DNA of 64,000 nt from Acestrorhynchus altus (Eukaryota; Chordata; Actinopteri; Characiformes; Acestrorhynchidae), in contig CM067505.1 of NCBI GenBank assembly GCA_034509495.1, positions 9,077,532 through 9,141,531 on the forward strand. Reading direction: 5' to 3'. The position numbers and the translations under genes are program-made. The notes below the pieces were generated by a model. The model worked only from the letters and a program-made list of their open reading frames with translations. It did no database searches and had not been told where the DNA came from. Shown here one piece after another: positions 1 through 12,839 of this stretch; within the stretch, counting starts at the first letter, position 1; each line of letters opens with the position of its first letter.

Positions 1-779
1 AGTATCCTATCATTTTTGTAGCAATAAACTAAGCAGAAGGTATAGCTCTACAAATCAGAAATTTATCTTGCCACTTATATTAACAGTGACATAAATTAAC
101 ACCAGTGACCCAATTCCATATGCCTATATATATGTCCAAGCCTGGGATTCTAAATCACAGCATGTAGTACAGCATAGCCTTGTAGAGACTATCTTCTTAT
201 CTTAGTATTGTAAAAAGAACACCTTTAAACTTTAACTGAATTTAAATTTAGTGATCTCATATAAGCAGTCTGAGTTGACAGTGTATTAGTGGAAGTTAAT
301 AATGTGGAATAATAACATGTGGAAGGATGTGCTAGCTGTCACCCTCCAAACTTGGCAGGACTATATGGAACCTAGTGTGGAACCTACAATTTCTCTGATT
401 ATTTAAAATATTAAATTGCAACATACTTCACTTATTGGCAGCAATAACTGCAAGTCAGAGTTGACCATTATATAAATTCATGTACAGGCAAAGGGGCATA
501 TTAATGTTTCACAGCCAAGTTGGACAAGAACCTGCAGGTATAAAGATTGTTATACAATAGAAGGATGGAAGGAGTTGAGAGGGGGAGTAGTATGGACCTC
601 AGAGGTAAGGTTGAGCTCTGAAGGCCAAGGGGAAAACAGGAACCCAATGCTGTCTGAAGTTGAGATATGAGTTGATACACCCAACTGTAACTCCAGGTGC
701 CATTTTAATGTTGTTATATGTACAAGATTTTCAATGCACACACACAAACACACACACACCTTCCACAATATGTCTTTTG
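1..779. other. No gene seen
   Basis: AT-rich sequence with a short (CACA)n run at 736-760. Nothing recognisable. Confidence 0.6.
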
Positions 780-1750
780 GATTAAGGTAAAAAGTTTACC
801 ATTCTGTGCTACAATGCTTTACATGCTTAGGGTCATTGTCTTGCTGCATGACTCACTTTCTCTTGAGATTCACAGACAGATGTCTTGACATTTTGCTGGG
901 AAACCAGTCTAAACCTGTTACAAAGAAAACAAATGTTTTGTGTTTGTTTGTTTGTTTGTTTGTTTTTATGGTGGATTGAAGTTTTCCTTTCTCTAAACAT
1001 AATACTTCTCATGAGACCAGATCTATTGCGATCCATTGGTCTCATCTATCCACAAAACATTATCCCAACTGTTTTCTGACTTCTCTGTGGGATCGGCATA
1101 CTGCAAATAGGCAGTTCTTTTGGAGAGCTGCAAGTTTCACCTTACAACCCTGCTATAAACCCCGTTGTTGTTCAGTGTTCTCCTGATAGTGGCCTCATAA
1201 ACATTAACATGAGGTAACATTAGGAAAGGTGTTTAATTGGTTAAAAATTACCTTGGGTTCCTTTGTGACCTCTTAGATTATTACTCACCTTGCTCTTGGC
1301 ACAATCTTTATTGGTTGGCGACTACAGGGGAAGATAATAATGGTCTTGAATTTGTACACATTTGGATTGGTGGAGTCAAACCCCTTTAGGTTTTGTAATC
1401 TTTTCCAATCTGATGAGCATCAACAACTCTTCTTCTGAGGTCCTCAGAAATGTCCTTTGTTTATATCATGACACACTTCCAGAAACGTGCTGTGAAGGTC
1501 AAACTTTGATAGATCCTTGTTCTTTAAATTTAACCAGTGATCCCACACATGTCTGATTTTCATGACTCTAGTTTCACCTTCAAATGTTGTTCTAAACATA
1601 AAGGTTCACATACTTCTGCCACCCATGGATATGTAATATTGGAACATTTTCCTCAGTAAATAAATCTGATATTTTTGTATCATTTGCTTGACTTTTTTGA
1701 AAATCTGATGTAGTTTTAGGTTAAACGTATACAGAAAATAATTAATTAGT
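780..1750 (-). mobile_element. Decayed Tc1-like DNA transposon
   Basis: The order of segments matches a common fish Tc1 family. On the + strand these are GGGTCATTGTCTTGCTGCATG at 831-850, the CAAACATAATACTTCTCATG and TCATCTATCCACAAAACATT blocks, TTGTTCAGTGTTCTCCTGAT, and the tail AGGTTCACATACTTCTGCCA with TATGTAATATTGGAACATTT. Transposase sense is the - strand. An internal part is missing around 900-960, replaced by a (GTTT)n run, and no open transposase remains. Confidence 0.75.
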
Positions 1751-1929
1751 AGAATGTCATATGACAATGTGGAACTGTGGGCAGGTGCTAAGTTCTACAA
1801 AAAATGAAATTGACACCTCCATAAAGCTTTTTAGTAGATAGAAGAATGAATTTACTTTGAATTTACAGAATTTACTTTCATTTGAAAAGAGGACTGACAG
1901 CCCAAAAGTTCAGGTCTATTTCTCCTTAG

Positions 1930-2330
1930 CCCAGGTGAGATGCTTCGGACCTTGTCTTCAGGAGCAGCTTAGAAATCAGAACGCTCAGTTTCAGTTTCTG
2001 TCATGTTTGGCACTGCTGTTTATTCCTTCTGGTTTTCGTTCAGTTTTGTTTTGGTTCCCCACATGCTTTCTAGCACATTTTTGTTAAGGTCTTGACCCCA
2101 CCCTAGCTTTGCCCTGTTCCCACCTGGATCTCGTTTGTAGCCCTGCCTGTTTGTTCATCATCCCCAGGTGTTTCTAGTCTTGTTTGAATATCTAAGGTCC
2201 TTTGTCTGTTTTGTGGGTTTCGTTTCATGTCAGCATACTGTGTGGTTACCTTGTATCCTGGTGTTTTGTTTGTTTTGTTTATAAATATTCAACCATGCAA
2301 GTTTGTCCACATCCTCGTCTTCTGTACAGG
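1930..2330 (+). repeat. Possible LTR-type relic
   Basis: The T/G/C-rich text (GCCCTGTTCCCACCTGGATC, TTGTTTGTTTTGTTTATAAA) resembles fish LTR or hAT ends recalled from other genomes. No boundaries or target duplication were found. It abuts the Tc1 scrap that follows. Confidence 0.3.
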
Positions 2331-2640
2331 AGTATGACACCTGGAGACATCTGTGTATGTTGGCACTTGATGTACTGACTATGACCACTCTTATAAAGCT
2401 CTTTTGAGTTTTCAATGGACTTTTCTTGATAATCCTCTCAAGAGTGCACCTCTTCCCTCCACCTTTTCCCACACGAGTCCACTCTCCATTAACATGCTTT
2501 GATACAGCACTCTGTGAACAGCCAGCAGCAACTTCATGTGGGTTATTCTCTTACTGCAGGGTGTCAATGTCTTCTGATCAAGAGCAAGGGTCACTATTCT
2601 TCAAAATCATTGTGGTTGCATGTGTTTGTATTTATAATGT
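2300..2640 (-). mobile_element. Tc1-like transposase N-terminal fragment
   Basis: The - strand encodes a broken helix-turn-helix region of a Tc1 transposase: GKGGGKRCT followed by LERIIKKSPLKT and SSANIHRCLQ. On the + strand, CACTCTCCATTAACATGC and GATACAGCACTCTGTGAACA are hallmark strings of this fish family. Stops and frame breaks make it a relic, and the catalytic domain is absent. Confidence 0.65.
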
Positions 2641-2644
2641 TTGA

Positions 2645-3860
2645 ATTGCACTTAATTCAAACTCACAGTGTGCACAGTGTCGACAGATCTGTGGAGATGT
2701 ATGCCACTACTTCAGAATTGTCAACTTCCAAAATAATATGTGGTCAACAGGGACCCTGTTGTCTGAAACTCAAAATCGGACCAGTGATGAATGGAGTAGA
2801 GCAGTGCTAATAAATTGTACAGCAACAGATGGGCCACAGCATGTAATGGAACACATACACAACTAAAAATATAGGTGTTGCAAATTATTCTTTGAGTGAT
2901 CCCAAAGAAGATCTAATTGCATGAATTATCTACTTTACAATACAGACATCTAAATGTGTACCTTTTTAAGATTTAAAGAATCATCACTTGATGTAAATGT
3001 TCTTTACATTTAAGCATCTCTTTTACAAACATGTCTTTTTATCGAACCAAAACTGGTTATTCTATGACATCAAAGAGACATCTGAAAGACAAGCACCTTT
3101 ATTTTTAAAGTGTATGTTGTGGTCCTGTAACGATTTTACACTATACAGGTGCATTATAAATCCAAAAGCAATCAAGCACCCTTCTAAGTGAATTCCAGAG
3201 CAGTGGAACTGCATTCCTTGAAGTGACAGGAATGCCACAAAAAACCTTTGGGATAAGTTTCTGAGTGCAATCAAGTCTTCACAGCAATGTTCCAACACTT
3301 AGTGTAAAGGCTTTCAATTAAAGTAAACTGTTCCTTTAGCCAAGAAAAGTTAAACCATTGATACCCTGAGAGCGATTAGACCTAAAACCTAACATTTTCA
3401 ATGGAGACTTTCCACTGACTGGGGAAAAAAACTAAGTGTTTGTGTAGAAGGGCCTCTTCTGGTGGTCAGACAATGGATAAACATGCTTGTTTACTTACAT
3501 ACTTCTTTTTTTTAGTTTAATCCAGAATCCAGAATGTGCATTTTTTAATTTGTCCTTTGCTGGATGTGATGTGGCAGCATTGTTTTAATAAAAAAGCTCC
3601 CTAGCTCAAGAGTAAATGACTAGAGTTTATAAAAATAACATGATGAATATTCTGTGACTGCTCCCAAGTGCATTAGCATTGCATAAACAAATTACCCCCA
3701 CCCCCACCACCACCCCAACAGCATGCTCAGTCACATACACGCACTCACACAGACACACACACACACACACTCTGACTATCACGTCCACAGTAAGGCTACA
3801 CTCACACAAGCACGTGTGTGCTGCCACCAAACCAGTCCATGAATCATTAACCATCTGCTG
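2645..3860. other. No gene seen
   Basis: AT-rich spacer. Open frames here are short and not protein-like. Confidence 0.6.
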
Positions 3861-3863
3861 TTT

Positions 3864-3865
<2 letters not shown>

Positions 3866-3905
<40 letters not shown>
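3866..3905. repeat. (GA)n microsatellite
   Basis: About 20 GA units. A (CA)n run lies just upstream at 3750-3770 and an (ACAG)n run at 4020-4040. Confidence 0.95.
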
Positions 3906-4739
3906 ACTGCACAAAGTTTGCTTTTTATGGCATCTTTCAGACCAACAACAATGACTCTGTTTAGCTTGCAGCTGGAGGACAGAGGACTGGCTTAGACTTA
4001 GAGATACAGTGTGGAAGAAGACAGACAGACAGACAGACAGAGAGAAAACAAACTGAGAAACTGAGAGAAGGGTGCAACCAGTGAGTTCATGGGCAACTTC
4101 AGCTCTCTGAAGGTAATTGAAGTAGCTGTGGGGCAGATTGTAGTGAGCCCTCAAGGCTGGTCAGCTGGAGCAGCTGCTGAAAGAAAGACAAATAGGCAGA
4201 CAAAAAGCCAGAGAGGACAATAAGCAAAAAAGATATGTCATGTTAAATCTAATTTAAATACACCTTTCTATCAAAACAATCAAAAAGTTTATAGAACATT
4301 TTTTCTAAAAATCACTGGAATTAAAGGTGCTGAAGATGCAACTGCAATTAATAAAACCTTAGTTTTGCATCTTAGTGATGATCCTGAACTGAAAAGTAAT
4401 TTTTCCCAAACTGAAATAAAAAAATGACCATAAACAATAGTGGTGTCAGAAAATGTTGATTAAACAAATGTATGATATTATATTTGCAATACAATATATT
4501 AGTTAATAGTTTACATGTAAAGATTGGATAGCAGTGTTGTACTCAGTCTTGAGATCTCACTGTTCTGATTGCATAATTGCTTTTTTCCCCCCAGTTTAAT
4601 GCTGTAGGCAGTTTACACAGTATATTGTTTTGCTTATAATATTCATAATTTTTCGTAAACCCTGTATGGTTATACAGATCTCCATGTTCTTGCCAATGCA
4701 CAACCCCTCGGTAGGAGAGCTATTCTCAGTTCTTTTAAA

Positions 4740-4910
4740 CTTTAAATGTTTCTTCTTGGTACTCTGGTTTCCTGACACTTTCCAAAAATACACATAGTAG
4801 GTGACGTGACATACCCTGCAATCAATTTTCACCCTGTCCAGGGAGTATTTCTGCATTTTGCCCAATGATTCCAGGTAGGCTTCGGGCCCACCACAACCCT
4901 GAACTGGAAG
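4740..4910 (-). repeat. Unclassified dispersed repeat, copy A
   Basis: On the - strand the text GAAGCCTACCTGGAATCATT is followed by GGGCAAAATGCAGAAATACTCCCTGGACAGG. This is the diverged form of a very common fish repeat that reads 'cctggaatcactgggcgcaaggcaggaatacaccctgga'. A second copy lies at 14305-14525 in the opposite orientation. Confidence 0.55.
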
Positions 4911-5354
4911 AAGAAAAATCTAGTCAACAAACTATGCAAAAGCTTTTGTAGCCTCTTTTGGCAGGCCCCCTAGTGGTAATTCCACAAATGGACCAGCAAA
5001 TTATTTTTTTTACTGGATAAAACCTGCTGCCAAATGTCTGATAGCAAACATGTCATCAATGCCATGCGCACATCATCACCATCAGAAATTATTGTGTGAC
5101 ACCATATAAATACACATAAGATTGATATGATCCATGAGGCTTACTTTAGATTTTAAATATATAGATTTTTCTTCATATATTTTCTTCTTTAAATGAATAA
5201 GAAAAATCCATGAGTTTCCAGCTTTGTTAGATTAGGTATATGCATTGAGCCCAGTAAGGTATTAAACAGCAGAAACAGCAGCCACTCATGGGTGTGTGGC
5301 AAGGGGTAATTTTAGAAGTTTATTTACTTTGCTCTGCAGCTCAGACACCCTGTC

Positions 5355-5356
<2 letters not shown>

Positions 5357-5413
<57 letters not shown>
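5357..5413. repeat. (GA)n microsatellite
   Basis: About 28 uninterrupted GA units followed by GGAGGGGGG, a polypurine tract. Confidence 0.97.
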
Positions 5414-5416
<3 letters not shown>

Positions 5417-5837
5417 GGGGGACAACACATTGCTTTCCAAAGTCCAGTCTCACTTGTGAAATTGTTGAACTGATCTTTTGCAGTATGTCATGTAAGTCAT
5501 GTTTATTGTTTATATTTTTTATTTGTACAGTCATCATCTTTCTTCAAAGTTAAGGTGTGTTTTCAAAGGTGTGTTTAGTTTAGTAGTCACACAGGTACAA
5601 CTAAACAGTGTGTGGGGCAAATTTTCATTGGTTTGAGAGAGTTTGATTTCAGAGTCCACTCAAGTTAAAGTCTCTTAAAATTTAGTTTTTTCCCTTTATT
5701 ACTACTAAAACAGACTGCTCTACTAGGAAGGCTTTACACCATACCTTGGAACAATGCTGATTTCACTGCTGATTGCATTCTTTAGTGAAGTATTATGTGT
5801 ATGAAGTATTAATATTGAATATTCTTGAATCACAAAT

Positions 5838-8690
5838 GCCACTCGTCTCGTCTTCTTCTGCTTATCCGGGGCCGGGTCGTGGGGGCAGCAGTCTGAGCAG
5901 GGATGCCCAGACCTCCTTCTCCCCAGACACCTCAGCCAGCTCCCCAGGAGGGACCCCAAGGCTTTCCCAGGCCAGCCTAGAGACATAGTTCCTCCAGCAT
6001 GTCCTGGGTCTATCACGTGGCCTCCTCCTGGTGGGCTTGCCTGGAACACCTCCCCGGGGAGACGTCCAGGGGGCATCCGAAAAGATGCCCAAGCCACCTC
6101 AACTGTATCCTCTCGATGTAGAGGGGCAGCGGCTCTACTACGAGCTCCTCCCAGGTGATCTCTAAGGGAGCGCCCAGCCACCCTACGGAGGAAACTCATT
6201 TCGGCCACTTGTATCCGTGACCTTGTCCTTTCTGTCATTCCCCACAGCTCATGACCATGGTGAGGGTAGGAACATAGATTGACCGGTAAATCAAGAGCTT
6301 TGCCTTTCGGTTCAGCTCCTTCTTTACACAACGTCTGACCACATGACTGCAGCAGCAGCACCAATCCACCTGTCAATCTCACGCTCCCTCTCACCCCCAC
6401 TCGTGAACAAGACCCCAAGATACTTGAACTCCTCCACTTGGGGCAGCCACCCTCTTTTTGTCGAGAACCATGGCCTCAGATTTGAAGGTGTTGATTCGCA
6501 TCCCAGCCGCTTCACACTCGGCTACAAACTGCTCCAGTGCCTGCTGGAGGTCCTGGCTTGAAGAAGCCAACAGGACACTGCATCTGCAAAAAGCAGAGAC
6601 GATATCCTGTGTTTCTCAGACCAAACTCCATCGAGCCCCTGGCTGCGCCTAGAAATTCTGTCCATAAAGATTATGAACAGAACCGGTGACCGGTGCCCTG
6701 CCGGAGTCCAACACGCACCGGGAACAGACCAGATTTACTGCTGGCAATGTGAACCAAGCTCTTGCTCTGGTCATACAAAGAAAAAACACGTGGACTGGTT
6801 GGGCAAATTCCCATGAACCCTCAAGCACACTCTGGTGGGTATAGAGCTTGTCCAGTGTTCCTCAGCCAGGACAAAAACCACATTGTTCCTCCTGAATCCA
6901 AGGTTCAACTAACGGCTGAATTCTTCCTCCTTCTTCATTGGAAGACGTGATGGTGGGGTTGAGGAGATCCTCAAAGTATGCCTTCCACCGCCCAACGATA
7001 TCCCCGGTCAACAGCTCCCCACTGTAAACAGTGTTAGCAGGGTACTGCTTCCCCCTACTGAGGCACCGGACGGTTTGCCAGAATCGCTTCGTGGACTGAT
7101 AGTCCTTCTCCAAGGCCTCCCTGATCTCTTCCCAGCTCATGGTTTTTGCCTTCTTAACCACCCAAGCAGCAGCACGCTTAGCCTCCCGGTACCTGTCAGC
7201 TGCGTCGGAAGACCCAGAGGCCAACATGGCCCAATAGGTCTTCTTCTTCAGTTTGATGGCATCCCTTACTTCTGGTGTCCACCACTGGGTTCAGGGATTG
7301 CCACCACCGCAGGCACCAGTGACCTTAAGCCCACAGCTCCAGATGGCTGTGACAACGATGGAGGCTGAGAACCCGGTCCACTCAGACTCAATGTCCCCAG
7401 ACTCCCCAGGTAGCTGTGAGAACCTCTTCCGGAGGTGGGAGTTGAAAGCTTCTCTGACAGGGGCTCAGCCAGATGTTCTCAGCAGAGAATACGTTTCAGC
7501 CTGTCAGGTCTCTCCAACTGCCCCTCCACCAACGGATCCAACTTACCACCAGGTAGTGATCGGTTGACAGCTCTGTCCCTCTCTTTACCCAAGTGTCCAA
7601 GACATAGAACCGGAGATCAGATGAGACAATTACAAAGTCATTGATCTCTGGCCTAGGGTGTCCTGGTGCCATGTGCACTTATGGACCACCCCTATGCTTG
7701 AACACGGACAATCTGTAACTGGTGCAGAAGTCAACCAACAGAACTCCGCTCGGGTTCTGATTGGGGAGGTTGTTCCTTCCAATCACCCCTCTCCAGGTGT
7801 CACTGTCATCACCCACGTGGGTGTTGAAGTCCCCCAGCAGAACAATTGAGTCCCCCAGTTGGGGCACTTTCCAGTACCCCCCCCCCCCAAGGACCCCAAG
7901 AAGGTCTGGTACTCCTCACTGCCATTTGGCCTGTAGGCATAAACTACAGTCAGAGTCCTCTCTCCTACCTGAAGGCGCAGAGCAAAGGTGACCCTCTCAT
8001 TCACTGGGGTAAACTCCAACACAAGACAGCTGAGCTGGGGAGCTATAAGCAAGCCCACACCAGCCCCACGTCTCTCACCTTGGCCAACTTCAGAGTAGTG
8101 GAGGGTACAACGTTTCTCGAGGAGTTGGGTTCCAGAGCCCAAGGTGTGGGCGTGGAAGTGAGCCCGACTATCTCTAGCCAGTATCTCTCAACCTTCCGCA
8201 CAAGCTCAGACTCCTTCCCCCCAGCGAGGTGACGTTCCATGTCCCAACAGCTAGCCGCTGTGTCCCAGGATTGGGCCGCCAAGGACCCCGCCCTCGACCG
8301 CCACACAATCCAGAAGGCACCCGAATGCAATGGTTTCCTCTGTGGGTGATGGGATGGCCCACGTTGCCTCTTCGGGCTGGGCCCAGCCGGGCCCCATGGG
8401 CAAAGGCCCGCCCACCAGGTGCTCGCTCCCGAGCCCCGAACCCCAGGCCTGGATCCAGGGTGGGGCCCCGGTTGCGCCATACCGGGCGACGTTGTGGGGC
8501 CTTTATTATGATCTTTCATTGGGATTTTTGAACTGCTCTTGGTCATCCCAGTCACCTTGGATCTGTTTGCCATGGGAGACCCTGACAGGGATTAAAAAAA
8601 AAACCCAGGCAACAGAGCTCCTTGGATCATTCTGGCACTCAAACCCCTCCACCACGGTAAGGTGGCAGTTCAAGGAGGGGCCACTCTGTG
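5838..8690 (-). mobile_element. Rex3-like (RTE clade) LINE, defective
   Basis: Read on the - strand the order is: 5' leader (8690-8330); an APE-type endonuclease with GTWNVTSL, LLGDFNTHVGDDSDTWRGVI and a terminal STDHYLVVSWI (8300-7500); RT N-terminal part (SGELLTGDIVGRWKAYFEDL, EEQCGFCPG; about 7230-6860); and an RT C-terminal part and connection domain (QVEEFKYLGVLFTS, GHELWGMTERTRSRIQVAEM, RMPPGRLPGEVF, ASLLRLLPPRPGPG; 6600-5860). The + strand near 6683-6710 resembles the sequence often used to amplify Rex3. The RT core between CGF and SLYDQ is deleted near 6780-6840, the FADD motif is broken near 6575-6590, and several frameshifts occur. It cannot transpose on its own. Confidence 0.8.
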
Positions 8691-11600
8691 CCACTCTAAC
8701 TCTTAATAAATCTTAATAAATCCAGAAGACAAATGTGTAAACCATTTTTTCCCCCAGTCAACTACAAATCCTTTGCATCAGTCCCTTGTATTCATCATGA
8801 AATGCACAGTGACAGTTGTTATTTTTAAATTATGAAAAAGTGTGGTTGGATGTTGTTATGACATTGATGAAATCCACTAGTGTCACTTCAGATAAAAGTA
8901 ATTGTTCATATATGAGCAAGAAATAGACCATTGATACTATTAGTGGTGGTGACACTTTCATTAGTGCAATCATCTAATTTCTATCACTAACACAAATTGT
9001 ATTAGCTTCACAGAGGCTGTCTTCTCTGTGTATCCTGGCATATATTGCCCAGCAGCATTGTCCTTATTTAGCTCTACACATTCCAGTGTGAGTATTGACT
9101 CAGAGAGGGTTTCTGGGTTGGTAGTGTGGTGCAAGAGGTGATGCAACACACACGTAATGAAATTGGTATTACTACAATAAAACCAAAATGTCTGTGGATT
9201 TATGTGTGTGCTTGTGCTTTTTTATTTTTTAGTTAAGGGTTAGGATCAGGATTAAGCTTATATTGATTATTTATTTTATTCTTATGGCATATAAATAAAG
9301 GTACATGTAAATGGCGTACTAAGTAGATAAATCATTCACTTAGAATCCTATGTAAGGTAGTGCTTTATGAGAGCCTCATTCTGACAAATGCAGTATACAG
9401 TATATAGTCAAATATAAATAGGTGATTGGTTGCTTTTCAGCTAATCTCTGTATTATAGTCATTATCAAAGCAACCATCTGAAATAACATAGAGCAGGGGT
9501 AGGAAGCCCTGGTCCTGGAGTACCAGCTTCCTGCTTTCTTGCTGATCTCCCTGCTCTAACAAACCTATTAAACCTGGCAATTAAAAGGTGAGTTGAATCA
9601 GGTGTGCAGGTGTGCAGGTGCTTCCTACTCTGTGTATTCTTGTGTATGACCTGTCTTTTTTCTCAACCTCAATTACTGCCTAGTTCTGTTTGTTTGCCTT
9701 TTTGATTCTGTTTTGACTGTTTGACATTGATATCTATGATTTGCCCTTTAATGAAGCCTCATTGTTGTATTTTATATGAATGTAGGTCATTTCTGTCCCA
9801 TTCTGACACACAGCAACAAACTTATTTATGGATAATTTGGTTACTTTTCATTAACATTGGTTCAACAACAAAATTCCCACTATCACGCTCCAAGAAACAC
9901 TGCCTTTTCTGTTCATGGAGCAGAACTGATCATCATAAGTTATTGTGCTTGTAGTTTTTACTACAAAAAGAGAACATCTGGTCACCCTAATTGTGTGAAC
10001 TGTACAGAAATAAAGAAAAGGCAGTAGTCCATCTTAAAAACTCAGCTCTTGCTTCTTCTGTGTCTGGCAGTAAGTAGACCACTATATTTACATGCTGTGA
10101 TGTGAGCATTCAGATTTTTATTTTTATTATTAGATGTGACTACAAGGAAACATTCTCAAGACCACATGTAGCCTTAAATTCAGAAAGTGAACTTGCAGAT
10201 TGCAGACTGAAGAAGAACATTTAAAAAGGGGAATCATTTTAAATATGGATGAATAAAATGAACTTGAAAATAACTCTTTGGTTAGTATTTAAACTTGTAT
10301 TTTAAATATTTTCAGCATTTTAAAAATATATTTATAGACAATATTACATTGGTATTAACATTACCATACATTGCAAAAATATATCTGGTAAATACATTTG
10401 GATTTTTTTTTCTTATGGTTTGTTATATATGTGGATTGTTACAAATAGTTATTTAATTAAAGTGAATTATTTCACTATAAAAGAGTTTCTGTAATGGTCA
10501 TTAATGAAATGGCTGATCTTGTACTGCCATTGGATTTAGCATCCAGAGATTTTTAGTGTCTTTAGAGATCCCATTTACATTGAAGAACGCACGTTTTTAG
10601 TCAACTTAGTCCACTATCTAGAATGAAAATAAAATGTGCTGATTTGAATGCACTCAATTGAATAGAAAGTTGATTTCTACTTAGACTTCATAGTTCAAGC
10701 ACTTCCTTATATGGTGGTCTATTGTAATTCATGGGTGTGGATTATGGTAATTTTATGCAAATAGTAAAGGAATGTGCATGCGTATCAAATTCACAATACA
10801 TTGGTATTCTTTAACATGCACACATTCTACTAATAAATTGGGTGCTTACACAGCAGTGTAACAATTTTTCTGGAAGGTCCATTTTGCTCAGAGTTTACTC
10901 ATAGTTTGCTCATGTTTTTATGAATGCTTCATTAATGAGGCCCAATGTGCGCACATGTAAACAGAAGCAATCACTGTGCAAAAAAGCGGCATAGAGATTC
11001 ATTCAAATGTAGGAATATGTTTAATACAGTTCATGCCTTGTGAGTAAAGTATATATTACATACACAATCCCAGGTCCCGGCAGTGTATAAAAACTAACCA
11101 TAGTGTATGTGTTGGCAGTGGACGGGGCTAGTGTGTATCTGCAAGCTGTCTTACTTTTGACTTTAAACGGAGGCCCTGCTGTCTCGAAACCCAACACATA
11201 CTGGCTAAAAAGCTCTATTGTGAGCAGAAAGCTAGTCTGAGAGAGACAAAGCAGCATTGTCATTCAAACATAGGCACACACACACATACACACACAGCCC
11301 CTGAGATGCAAGATGTGGTCCATTGTTGGAGAGCCAAAAGGAGCAAAATGACAAAAGGAGGTACGGAGTGTTGCCTCAGAGTGAAGAGAGAATGAAAAGA
11401 GGGAAAAAAGGGAGGAGGGGGTGAAGCCTAATGGACACATGGATGGTGCAGAGGGAAGAAGTCTTTCTGCCTCTGTTCTCTCTCTCTCTTTAGTCTTAAA
11501 TTCTTCTGAAGCATCTCAGTGCTCACTGATGTGGTCCACCATTGATGTTTTATTGAGAGTCAGCAATGTGTAGGCCAGGTTACTGCCTCCACTACTTTCT

Positions 11601-11999
11601 GAGAATGTGCCAGATACTGCATTGGACCTCACTTATCAGACTTGTGGATGGTCAAATCTAATCGTAAAACGGGGGACTAAGGCTATTTTTCCACCAATAT
11701 TTCAAAATCTCTGCAAATAATCAAGTGAGTAATATGTAAAAAAAGAGTGGTCTGGTTTTGTTTTGTTTTGTTTTGTTTTTTCAAGAAAACGTTCTGACTC
11801 TTATTTTGTGAGTTTGTAGTTTGCAATAAAAATAGTAATTTTATTTACTATCTAAAATAACCAGTTAACCTACATGTATTCTGTGTTTTGATGCAAAATA
11901 TTTGATGATGGTAAAATCATAATACATCTCAAAGAAAGTACAACTTTCCTCTGCCTTATAACACCCTGAACATGTCCAAGTCAAGTCTATTCCTGTGAA
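8690..11999. other. No gene seen apart from one small repeat
   Basis: AT-rich spacer with the repeat at 9485-9640 and a (GTTTT)n run at 11755-11780. The region 10950-11480 is less AT-rich and repeat-poor but shows no coding signal. Confidence 0.55.
9485..9640. repeat. Small dispersed repeat (hAT-MITE type)
   Basis: The sequence GCCCTGGTCCTGGAGTACCA with CAGGTGTGCAGGTGTGCAGG and a central AT-rich part matches the layout of the many short non-autonomous hAT-like elements in fish. Terminal repeats are degraded. Confidence 0.4.
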
Positions 12000-12180
12000 G
12001 TTTATTTATATTGCACATTTAACAATGGGTGTTGTCAGTAAGCAGCATTTAAGTGATCCAGGTTTGAGCCCCAAATGAGCAAGCCAATGGTGTTGGGGCA
12101 AGAAAAAAACTCCCTCTGAGCGAGAGGAAGAAACTTTGAGGGAAAAAAACAACACTCAAATGGTAACCTGGCCCCTCACA
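12000..12180 (+). repeat. Dispersed fish repeat, related to the one at 29.6 kb
   Basis: The sequence runs TTTATATTGCACATTTAACA, then GAGCAAGCCAATGG, then AACTCCCTCTGAGCGAGAGG and AAGAAACTTTGAGGG. The same ordered phrases occur at 29640-29765 (GAGCAAGCCAGTGGGCAACA, AGCTCCCTCAGGCTAGGAGG, AAGAAACCTTGAGAGG), so the two are copies of one family. Confidence 0.65.
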
Positions 12181-12639
12181 AAATGAAGAAATGGCTCATG
12201 TACATGCAGTAATGAACAACAAATAAAGCCATAAAAGTGAGCCTAATATTGGGACAGAAATGCTGAGATATAACCACTGAAAAAAGTAATTAATATTAGA
12301 TTTCTGATTACTGATTAAATTTATGATGGCCATTTTAATATAAACAGAGAGCTTTATGCACTAGGGTATTATGGTGGGTGGTCAACAAGGACATCCATCC
12401 ATGTTGATCTTACACCAGCATCAGGAGGAAAAAAACTGGACAGAATATTGAAAAAGGTCAAATAAAACCAGACTTCAACATAAAACCCTAACTTATAAGG
12501 GAGAGTCTGACAGAAGCACAAAGGTGAGGGTTCACTGAGACATGCATCAAAAACACACCATCAACAAAAGTCTTTCCCCTGCAGTAGCTTTAATAATTCT
12601 TGGTGCTAAAAAGAAGCTAGTGCTGGATCCCTGTTTCTC

Positions 12640-12830
12640 ATCCCTGATCCTGGAGGCACCCTGCCCTGCGCATTTTAAAGCTTTTCATGTTCCCAAAACA
12701 TCTGATTTAACTAATTACCTAATTAACAAGCCCTTTCAGAGTTGAATGAGGTGTGTTGATGCAGGGAATCCACAACAGTGTGCAGGGAAGGGGTGCCACC
12801 AGGACTAAGTTTGAGAAACACTGTACTAGA
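12640..12830. repeat. Small dispersed repeat ('tgtttctcatccctgatcctgg' family), copy 1
   Basis: It starts TGTTTCTCATCCCTGATCCT and ends GTTTGAGAAACACTGT, giving short inverted ends (TGTTTCTCA / TGAGAAACA). The interior has CCTGGAGGCACCCTGCCCTG and AAGGGGTGCC. It is related to the copy at 59820-59990 inside ctps1. Structure suggests a non-autonomous DNA element. Confidence 0.6.
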
Positions 12831-12839
12831 TCATGACAG

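Noticed and set aside
3627..4154. 175-codon frame on the - strand
   Set aside because: Its length comes from (GA)n, (CA)n and (ACAG)n repeats translated as Ser/Leu/Val/Cys runs. It is not a gene.
8043..8573. 176-codon frame on - as an independent gene
   Set aside because: It is the 5' leader and start of the Rex3-like LINE endonuclease region.
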